Positions 6,482 to 11,599 of a stretch of 11,599 nt of DNA are shown piece after piece (the stretch's first letter is position 1; the number at the start of each line of letters is the position of its first letter). Both the position numbers and the translations under genes were made by a program. The notes under the pieces were generated by a model that was not told the DNA's origin, searched no databases, and was given only the letters and a program-made list of their open reading frames with translations. The DNA lies in contig DUES01000116.1 of assembly GCA_011192055.1 (NCBI GenBank), positions 1 through 11,599 on the forward strand. Direction: 5' to 3'. This stretch comes from Dehalococcoidia bacterium (lineage in GTDB: Bacteria; Chloroflexota; Dehalococcoidia; Dehalococcoidales; Fen-1064).

Positions 6482-7804
6482 ATGAAACAACCGGGTCATG
6501 CCCTCGAAGGTATTAAAGTAATCGATATATCACAGGTAGTAGCGGTACCGATTGGTGCCCGGCACCTGGGAGATTTCGGTGCGGATGTTATACATATCGA
6601 GCACCCGCAAAGGGGAGATTTCTGGCGAAGCCACCAGGCAGGGCAGGGTGGTATGAACGGTGTACCATCGGAAGTCAACTATAACTGGGAGATATTCAAC
6701 CGCAACAAGAGGAGCCTTGCCCTGGACCTTTCCAAAGAGCAGGGCAGAGAGGTCATATATAAACTGATAGAACAGGCTGATGTCCTGGTAACCAACTTGC
6801 GAATGTTTGAACGCGAGAAGTTCGGACTGGAATACGAGACACTGAAGGCACTGAATCCAAAACTTATCTATGGCTCGATAACGGGTCTTGGCAAGAAAGG
6901 CCCTGAACGGAATTCACCCACCTTCGACCAGACTGTCCACTGGTTCAGGTCAGGCGTGACCCACATGCTGAATCCCGCCGGGGCTTCGGCAATCGGTTTC
7001 AGGGCAGGTTTCGGGGATACCGTGGCCGGACTTGGTCTCTTTGCCGCCGTAATGACAGCCCTGTATGTGAGAGAGAGGACAGGTGCCGGCCAGGAAGTGG
7101 AGCTGTCCCTGCTCCATACCGGCATGTACCAGCTTTCTTTTGATATATCATGCGCCCTGATAACCGGCCAGGATATGAAGGACATTGCACCGGGCCAGAT
7201 GGACGAAGAAGACCCCCGGATAAAACGCTTCCGGGAACTGACCGCGGAGTCCGAAACCGCCTTCAACCGTCTTCAGGACTTTATGAAAGAAAATATACCA
7301 AATCCGATGGCAATCGCTCACACTACCAGCGACAACAGGATTATACACCTGAACGTTTTACAGCCTGACCGCTACTGGACAAAAATATGCACAGCACTGG
7401 ACCGGCCGGATTTGGTGGATGACCCCAGATTTAATAATCATGAGTCCAGGCTGGAAAATCACCTTGACCTTTATTACATCATGAGGGATGCCTTCAAAAG
7501 CAGACCGTTCGAGGAGTGGAAAGTACGCCTGGCTGAAGCCGGTATTCCATTCGGTGCGCAGCAGAAACTCAGCGAGGTCATCAAAGACCCACAGGCGCGG
7601 GCAAACAACTACTTCGTTCCTTTTGACCATCCATCCTACGGGCCTATCGAGGTACTGGCCAATCCGCTCAACATGAGCGAGACGCCGTCCAGCGTCAGGT
7701 TACCGGCTCCCGAGTTCAGCCAGCACACCGAAGAGATTCTCTCGGTGCTCGGTTATTCCTGGGAAGACATTGCACAACTGAAGGAACAGGGAGTTATTGC
7801 ATAG
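6482..7804 (+). CDS. Family III CoA-transferase (CaiB/BaiF)
   Basis: Enzyme of the CaiB/BaiF (formyl-CoA transferase) family, moving CoA between carboxylic acids in the cytoplasm. The 440-residue product shows the N-terminal family start (LEGIKVIDISQVVAVPIGAR, 8-27), LGDFGADVIHIEHPQRGD (29-46), RNKRSLALDL (74-83), the segment SPTFDQ with Asp149 in the place of the catalytic aspartate that forms the acyl anhydride, and the second-domain motif TTSDNRIIHL (281-290). Between about 231 and 273, a region usually short in the family, it carries a charged segment of about 40 residues, which helps explain the extra length (about 400 is usual). AGGAGG (6471-6476) precedes the ATG by 5 bases. It is monocistronic and converges on the flavodoxin gene. 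Substrates are unknown; the thiolase and DUF35 genes nearby suggest acyl-CoA degradation. Confidence 0.93.
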   Translation: MKQPGHALEGIKVIDISQVVAVPIGARHLGDFGADVIHIEHPQRGDFWRSHQAGQGGMNGVPSEVNYNWEIFNRNKRSLALDLSKEQGREVIYKLIEQADVLVTNLRMFEREKFGLEYETLKALNPKLIYGSITGLGKKGPERNSPTFDQTVHWFRSGVTHMLNPAGASAIGFRAGFGDTVAGLGLFAAVMTALYVRERTGAGQEVELSLLHTGMYQLSFDISCALITGQDMKDIAPGQMDEEDPRIKRFRELTAESETAFNRLQDFMKENIPNPMAIAHTTSDNRIIHLNVLQPDRYWTKICTALDRPDLVDDPRFNNHESRLENHLDLYYIMRDAFKSRPFEEWKVRLAEAGIPFGAQQKLSEVIKDPQARANNYFVPFDHPSYGPIEVLANPLNMSETPSSVRLPAPEFSQHTEEILSVLGYSWEDIAQLKEQGVIA

Positions 7805-7886
7805 CAACTATCAAAGAACTGCCATATGCAGGCTGACATGGCATATTCGAAATAATTATTTCTGAAATATAGAACAGGCGTATTAC

Positions 7887-7920
7887 GCCGGAGTTAGGAA
7901 ACAGCTCCGGCTAACTTTTT
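7887..7920 (+). terminator. Terminator after CoA-transferase, inside flavodoxin end
   Basis: GCCGGAG (7887-7893) pairs with CTCCGGC (7905-7911) across an 11-base loop, followed by TAAC and five T (7916-7920). It would stop rightward transcription about 85 bases after the CoA-transferase stop. The hairpin overlaps the last codons and stop (7894) of the convergent flavodoxin gene. Confidence 0.5.
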
Positions 7921-8346
7921 ACCCAAAGTCTTGCATAGCTCCAGGGCTTCTGTGTCCGGTTTACCCCTGGAACCAACCGGCTCCCCAATCAGTGTCCCGA
8001 TTCGCTGAAAAATGCGCTGCATGGTATCTATCACTCTGCCGCCCCCGCCATGAGAGTAAAAAAGCACATATGGTTTGTCTTTTAAGCCCTCCAGGCCCTT
8101 GCGTACGTCATAGATATAATGGTCATCCATGAAGGTCTTGATTCCGCCGGCTATGTAGCTGTAGTAGTCCGGTGAACCGATAGCCACGCAATCGTACTGC
8201 GGGAACAGGGTAATATCATATCTGCCTTCATCGGTGTTAAACAGGTCAACATCACATCCGCTGCTGCGAAGACCTTCAGCAACTGCTTCGGCCATGAAGC
8301 CTGTATTACCGAATTCCTGCGAGTGATACAGTACCAGTGCCTTTAC
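7894..8346 (-). CDS. Flavodoxin-family protein, start uncertain
   Basis: Small FMN-binding electron-transfer or reductase-like protein. The frame reads VKALVLYHSQEFGNTG before the first ATG; this is the expected first beta strand and phosphate-binding loop, so the fold clearly begins at 8346. Later landmarks are the strand and loop DCVAIGSPDYYSY and the segment VLFYSHGGGG, both near the flavin site. At 8346-8344, where an initiator is expected, the codon is GTA; AAGGAG (8361-8356) lies 9 bases before it. The in-frame TGA at 8366-8368 on the minus strand region and the lack of ATG, GTG or TTG before 8295 leave no canonical start for the full fold. The first ATG (8295) would give 133 residues lacking the phosphate loop. 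Explanations are a base error or mutation (GTG to GTA), a rare start codon, or a decayed gene. Full length would be 150 residues. Confidence 0.7.
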   Translation of the reverse strand, partial: VKALVLYHSQEFGNTGFMAEAVAEGLRSSGCDVDLFNTDEGRYDITLFPQYDCVAIGSPDYYSYIAGGIKTFMDDHYIYDVRKGLEGLKDKPYVLFYSHGGGGRVIDTMQRIFQRIGTLIGEPVGSRGKPDTEALELCKTLGKKLAGAVS

Positions 8347-8507
8347 CCTGTTATTCTCCTTCAGTCATAGTCACCAGATTATCATGCATGCAGTTCCGGC
8401 AGGTAATTACAGACGGTCCCTTTACGGGCAAGAGACCAGACGCCATGTACATGACCCCCGGGCAGCAATCAGGCAGTGCCGGATATGGCAGCAATATATG
8501 AGCTACG

Positions 8508-8555
8508 GTTCAGGAACAGGATACGGAGCAGCACATCCTGTCCCTGACTCTGAAC
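8508..8555. repeat. Imperfect inverted repeat between thiolase and flavodoxin
   Basis: CAGGAACAGGAT (8511-8522) and ATCCTGTCCCTG (8535-8546) pair with one mismatch around a 12-base loop; GTTCA (8508-8512) and TGAAC (8551-8555) offer an alternative outer pairing. It lies 25 to 72 bases beyond the thiolase stop on the minus strand. No T-run follows, so it may be an mRNA-stabilising end, a weak terminator or a regulator site. The rest of 8347-8579 shows no gene. Confidence 0.4.
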
Positions 8556-8579
8556 ATACAGTAATCCCTTTTGGTGTTG

Positions 8580-9716
8580 TTACTTTTCCAGGATGATAAC
8601 AGTACACACCTCACCAGCCCCGCTGTTTTCCGCAATGCCTATACGGGGGTTACTCACCTGCCGGACACCAGCTTCACCCCTGAGTTGTGTAACCAGTTCA
8701 TGCAGCATCCTGGTACCGGTAGCCCCCAGCGGATGACCCATTGCCTGGAGCCCGCCATCGGTATTTACCGGTACCTTACCGTTAATCTCGGTCCCGCCTT
8801 CCAGTTCGAGCTGCCAGCCTTTCCCTCTCTCTACCAGTCCGAGACCTTCCAGCTGGAAAATACCAGCATTGGTCGCAGCATCGTGGACCTGCACAACACT
8901 TACATCCTCCGGCCCGACCCCGGCCATCTCGTAAGACTCCTTCGCAGTACGCAATGCTATCAGGTGCTCTCCATTTCTGTCATTATAGTCCGATGTCTGG
9001 AGTGCCACGCCGGCAATCTTGACCAGTCGATTGGGATTTATCTTGTACCTGGACACTGCTTCGTTAGCACAAATCACAATTGCTGATGCGCCATCACTCG
9101 TAGGGCAGCACTGATAAAGGGTAAGCGGGTCTGCTATCATTCGGGAATTCAGTATTTCTTCGATAGTGAAGACCTTCTGGAAGTGGGCGTATGGATTATG
9201 CACCGCGTTCCGGTGCGCTTTCTCCGCGACATGCGCGAAAGCCTCCACCGGCGCACCAAACTCCTCCATGTAACGTCGTGCCCGCAGAGCATAAGAAGCC
9301 ATCATGTGGTCTGTTCCCATGAGTCTCTGGGGGCTGTCCGTTGCCGTGACGGATACCGGACCGCGCGGCACCTTCTCCGCGCCGAAGGTCAGGGCTATAT
9401 CGTAGATACCGCTGGCTACCGCCCAGAAAGCCATCTCAAAAGCGGTTGAGCTGGATGAACAGGCGTTCTCTATATTAATAATCGGGATACCCGTAAGACC
9501 CAGTTCACGCAGTACCGTCTCACCAAGAGACATGCCCTGAAAATAAACATGCCCGAAGTAGGCGGCCTGTATCTGCTGGTAACCTACTCCGGCATCCTCC
9601 AGTGCTTCAAGGACCGCTGTCCTGGCAAGTTCTTGCACCGTTTTCTCCGGAAACCGGCCGAACGGGTGCAGTCCGACGCCGGCTACGGAAACTTCACGTC
9701 CAGGTTTAATAGACAT
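8580..9716 (-). CDS. SCP2-type thiolase (acetyl-CoA acetyltransferase-like)
   Basis: A 378-residue thiolase-fold enzyme of the SCP-x/nonspecific lipid-transfer thiolase branch, which acts on acyl-CoAs in the cytoplasm. Seen: the nucleophile Cys86 in NIENACSSSSTAF (81-93); VQVHDA (276-280 region), where this branch has His-Asp in place of the classical NEAFA; the GHP-x-GATG motif (GHPLGATG, 327-334) with His328; and a C-terminal catalytic Cys371 in NSGAGEVCTVIIL. All key residues are present. The ATG at 9716 has AAGGAG 11 bases before it, a rather long spacing. It lies 154 bases after the DUF35 gene on the same strand. Thiolases of this branch are often encoded beside DUF35 proteins and depend on them, so a two-protein complex is likely. 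The substrate is not evident; some members act as aldolases rather than thiolases. Confidence 0.93.
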   Translation of the reverse strand: MSIKPGREVSVAGVGLHPFGRFPEKTVQELARTAVLEALEDAGVGYQQIQAAYFGHVYFQGMSLGETVLRELGLTGIPIINIENACSSSSTAFEMAFWAVASGIYDIALTFGAEKVPRGPVSVTATDSPQRLMGTDHMMASYALRARRYMEEFGAPVEAFAHVAEKAHRNAVHNPYAHFQKVFTIEEILNSRMIADPLTLYQCCPTSDGASAIVICANEAVSRYKINPNRLVKIAGVALQTSDYNDRNGEHLIALRTAKESYEMAGVGPEDVSVVQVHDAATNAGIFQLEGLGLVERGKGWQLELEGGTEINGKVPVNTDGGLQAMGHPLGATGTRMLHELVTQLRGEAGVRQVSNPRIGIAENSGAGEVCTVIILEK

Positions 9717-9842
9717 TATTCTTGCTGCTCCTTATTATGTCAATATCAGGCAGAATATAATACGTTTTACAACAACTCACTGAAATCGTACAGTATACAA
9801 CCAGGCTGACAGAATCAGATACCGACCTGACTCCATACCTGT

Positions 9843-9852
9843 CCGGTACCGG
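9843..9852. repeat. 10-bp palindrome after DUF35 gene
   Basis: CCGGTACCGG is a perfect 10-bp palindrome about 20 bases beyond the DUF35 stop, in the 154-base gap before the thiolase. As RNA it could only form a short stem. Probably minor. Confidence 0.25.
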
Positions 9853-9870
9853 GAACCCTGCCGTTCTTCC

Positions 9871-10299
9871 TTATACGGGTTTCCACTTATATACTACAAT
9901 CTCATTGCCCTCGGAATCTGTCCCTCCAACGGTGAGTGCCAGTTCCATCGACATACCAATCCTGATTGATTCCTGGGGGCAATCCAGGACTTCCGTAAGT
10001 ATCTCCGGTCCTTCCGGTAGCTGTACCGAACCGAGAATATAAGGTACAGAGCCCTGCCATCCGGGTGGTGCCACCCAGATAACCGTATATGTGCGCAGGA
10101 CTCCCTGCTTGCTCAGTTCTATCTCAACAAGGTCGCTTGAGCTACAGTTTGCGCAGTATCCCGGAGAACCAAAGAAATACTCTCCGCAGCTATTACATTT
10201 CTTCCCCAGCAACACACCTTCAAGGCCGTCGCCGGAAAGTCTCAGGCTCCTGCTCATGACAGGAATACGCTTGGTGGCCTCTTGCTCCGGTTTATTCAT
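9871..10299 (-). CDS. Zn-ribbon/OB-fold (DUF35) acyl-CoA-associated protein
   Basis: A 142-residue protein with the two-part DUF35 layout. A rubredoxin-like zinc ribbon has Cys35-x2-Cys38 (CNSC) and Cys49-x2-Cys52 (CANC). An OB-fold follows from about 60 to 140, with TYTVIWVAPPGWQGSVPY (about 70-87) and a closing VVYKWKPV. Proteins of this family bind acyl-CoA and partner SCP2-type thiolases or thiolase/HMG-CoA synthase complexes, channelling substrate. It is the first gene of the presumed two-gene unit with the thiolase. The ATG at 10299 is preceded by GGAAGG at 3 bases and by GAGGAGG further up, so the ribosome site is unclear; an internal ATG at residue 15 has no better support. A promoter and overlapping dyad lie at 10392-10436. 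Confidence 0.9.
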   Translation of the reverse strand: MNKPEQEATKRIPVMSRSLRLSGDGLEGVLLGKKCNSCGEYFFGSPGYCANCSSSDLVEIELSKQGVLRTYTVIWVAPPGWQGSVPYILGSVQLPEGPEILTEVLDCPQESIRIGMSMELALTVGGTDSEGNEIVVYKWKPV

Positions 10300-10391
10300 A
10301 AGCCTTCCGCAAATCCCTCCTCTTCCTAGTCCAATTCTATAACTGGCCCCGTTCAGTCCGGCGGCAGGTAACTGTTCCGGCTACCCTTTTA

Positions 10392-10418
10392 TCCAGTACA
10401 GACTACCATTGTACTGGA
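10392..10418. promoter_or_regulatory. Perfect 27-bp dyad, candidate operator
   Basis: TCCAGTACA (10392-10400) and TGTACTGGA (10410-10418) are perfect 9-base inverted arms around a 9-base spacer. The right arm overlaps the predicted -10 box and the whole dyad spans roughly -10 to +9 of the DUF35-thiolase promoter. That position fits a repressor. No T-run follows on either strand, which argues against a terminator for the neighbouring oxidoreductase gene. No regulator gene is in the window. Confidence 0.5.
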
Positions 10419-10436
10419 ATTACCGCCAATAGCCAA
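10408..10436 (-). promoter_or_regulatory. Promoter candidate for DUF35-thiolase unit
   Basis: On the minus strand: TTGGCT (10431-10436, 4 of 6), a 17-base spacer, TACAAT (10408-10413, 5 of 6). It would give a leader of about 100 bases to the ATG at 10299. It separates this unit from the upstream oxidoreductase gene. Confidence 0.45.
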
Positions 10437-10513
10437 AAAAGATGTATTCAAATTGCTGATTTAACGTCCTCACCTGTATATTCGCATATGGTCGGACCGG
10501 AATTTACCCTGAC

Positions 10514-11599
10514 CTACACCTCTACATCTACGGTTTTTCCCGTGTCACTTGAACGGACCACGGCATCCATGACGCGCTCTGTTTTAAGTCCGTCATCAAA
10601 ACTCGGAGACGGTGTCTGCCCGGACCGTATGCTTTCTATAAAATGGTCTACCTGGTTCTGGTGTTCATCTCCACCATACTGATTGCTGAATCGCCATCTG
10701 GCAGGGATATGGAGGTCTACCCAACCGGCATGCCGGGCCAGTCCTTTGCTTACATTTAGCTGGATGCGTGTATCTGCGTATTTATCATAGATAACGGCAC
10801 CGTTCTCGGCATCAATCTCGATGCGCCAGTGGTCGGGACGGCTGGTTGCATTACGGGAAGCCTGGAAAACGCCCATCGCCCCGCTCCTGAACTCAGCACC
10901 GAACATAACCGCATCGTCGACATCGACGGTTTCCTTCTCCTGTGCATCGGGCGCACTGGGCCGCTGAGTAACGAACGTCTTCATCATCGCGGAGACCCGC
11001 ATGATGTCATCTTCAACGAGATACTGGACAAGGTCCGTGATGTGTGACCCGAGGTCACCAAGCACACCGGTACCGGTTTTCTCACGTTGCAACCGCCATA
11101 CAATTGGTGTGGCGGGATTGCTGAGCCAACTCTGGAAATAGATTGCCCGGACGTGATATATGCGACCAAGGTCTTCGCTGCGGAGGAAATCATGGAGAAA
11201 TCGCGTGGTCCTGAAGAAACGCTTCGTGTAGGCGACCATACCGTTGACACCTGCTTTCCTGACGGCAGCCGTCATCGCTTTGCCGTCAGCGAGCGTGGTG
11301 GCCATCGGCTTCTGGCAGAGAATATGTTTTCCCGCCTCAGCAGCCGCTATCGAGACAGGCGCATGTACGTTATTCGGCGTGGCAATAATTATCGCGTCCA
11401 GACCATCCACCGTCAGTAAATCACGGTAGTCAGTAAAAATCGGGACATCAATATCATGAGCCTGTGCGAATAACTCCGCCGCGCCTTCCCTGACCTCGGC
11501 AAGTCCTACAATCTCCGCATGCGGGTTCGCATTGCAGGCGCGCGCATGTGTGTTAGCCCATATTCCAGTGCCAATAATACCAACACCGATTTTCCCGTC
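10514..11599 (-). CDS. Gfo/Idh/MocA-family oxidoreductase, cut at right edge
   Basis: NAD(P)-dependent dehydrogenase of the Gfo/Idh/MocA family, typically acting on sugars, inositols or related polyols. The frame stays open to the window edge, giving 361 visible residues that begin DGKIGVGIIGTGIW, so only the first few residues are missing; an internal ATG at 11410 is not the start, since it would remove half of the nucleotide fold. Seen: the dinucleotide loop GIIGTGIW (7-14), IIATPNNVHA (70-79), CQKP with the conserved Lys97 (many members have EKP), and the catalytic-site motif GDLGSHITD with Asp182 and His186. The C-terminal alpha/beta domain completes at 10514. It is upstream of, and on the same strand as, the DUF35-thiolase unit, but separated by about 214 bases with a promoter. 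The substrate cannot be inferred. Confidence 0.9.
   Translation of the reverse strand, partial: DGKIGVGIIGTGIWANTHARACNANPHAEIVGLAEVREGAAELFAQAHDIDVPIFTDYRDLLTVDGLDAIIIATPNNVHAPVSIAAAEAGKHILCQKPMATTLADGKAMTAAVRKAGVNGMVAYTKRFFRTTRFLHDFLRSEDLGRIYHVRAIYFQSWLSNPATPIVWRLQREKTGTGVLGDLGSHITDLVQYLVEDDIMRVSAMMKTFVTQRPSAPDAQEKETVDVDDAVMFGAEFRSGAMGVFQASRNATSRPDHWRIEIDAENGAVIYDKYADTRIQLNVSKGLARHAGWVDLHIPARWRFSNQYGGDEHQNQVDHFIESIRSGQTPSPSFDDGLKTERVMDAVVRSSDTGKTVDVEV

Noticed and set aside
6868..7266. Minus-strand frame of 132 codons opposite the CoA-transferase
   Set aside because: Antisense shadow of a well-supported gene; low-complexity composition.
8384..8596. Plus-strand frame between flavodoxin and thiolase
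   Set aside because: No ribosome-binding site, no family likeness, and it runs into the antisense of the thiolase gene end.
8571..9086. Plus-strand frame of 171 codons opposite the thiolase gene
   Set aside because: It is antisense to a clear thiolase with all catalytic motifs; the translation shows no domain.

Overview
The window reads as an ordinary chromosomal segment of a free-living bacterium of medium GC content. No rRNA, tRNA, phage, transposase or CRISPR is visible. Gene content points to an anaerobic or sediment-type organism with acyl-CoA metabolism, for example a Chloroflexota/Dehalococcoidia-like lineage: a family III CoA-transferase, an SCP2-type thiolase with a DUF35 partner, a small flavodoxin and an osmoprotectant-type ABC importer. 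That taxonomic guess is inference from gene content and style only; there is no phylogenetic marker here. Eight complete or near-complete protein genes, one flavodoxin gene whose start codon is unclear, and one gene cut by the right edge account for nearly all coding sequence.

Left part (1-4867, minus strand): a non-coding edge, a small 2TM-domain membrane protein (305-601), then a four-gene quaternary-amine/osmoprotectant ABC cassette read right to left: lipoprotein binding protein (3821-4771), long permease (2618-3817), CBS-containing ATPase (1524-2621), short permease (771-1520). The genes abut or overlap by 4 bases, and their order matches E. coli yehZ-yehY-yehX-yehW. A good promoter (TTGACA, 17-base spacer, TAAAGT) lies upstream. 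A divergent promoter serves a DinB-superfamily protein (5083-5610, plus).

Middle (5611-6481): about 870 bases without a convincing gene, but rich in structure. It holds a 49-bp direct repeat (one mismatch, period 248), two perfect hairpins, a possible H-type pseudoknot and a very strong intrinsic terminator ending at 6356, far from any upstream gene end. This is the best candidate in the window for an unannotated RNA or a dispersed intergenic repeat. After it come a promoter candidate, a perfect tandem 12-mer and a monocistronic CoA-transferase (6482-7804, plus), which ends at a terminator shared with the convergent flavodoxin gene.

Right part (7894-11599, minus strand): flavodoxin (no canonical start codon where the fold should begin), SCP2-type thiolase (8580-9716), DUF35 Zn-ribbon/OB-fold protein (9871-10299), and a Gfo/Idh/MocA oxidoreductase running off the right edge (10514-11599). 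A perfect 9+9-bp dyad lies over the predicted -10 and start of transcription of the DUF35-thiolase unit and looks like an operator. The thiolase, DUF35 protein and CoA-transferase plausibly act in one acyl-CoA pathway, but the substrate cannot be read from sequence.

I do not see a clear new defence or mobile system. The observations most worth checking are the structured intergenic region, the putative operator, the flavodoxin start and the insertion in the CoA-transferase.
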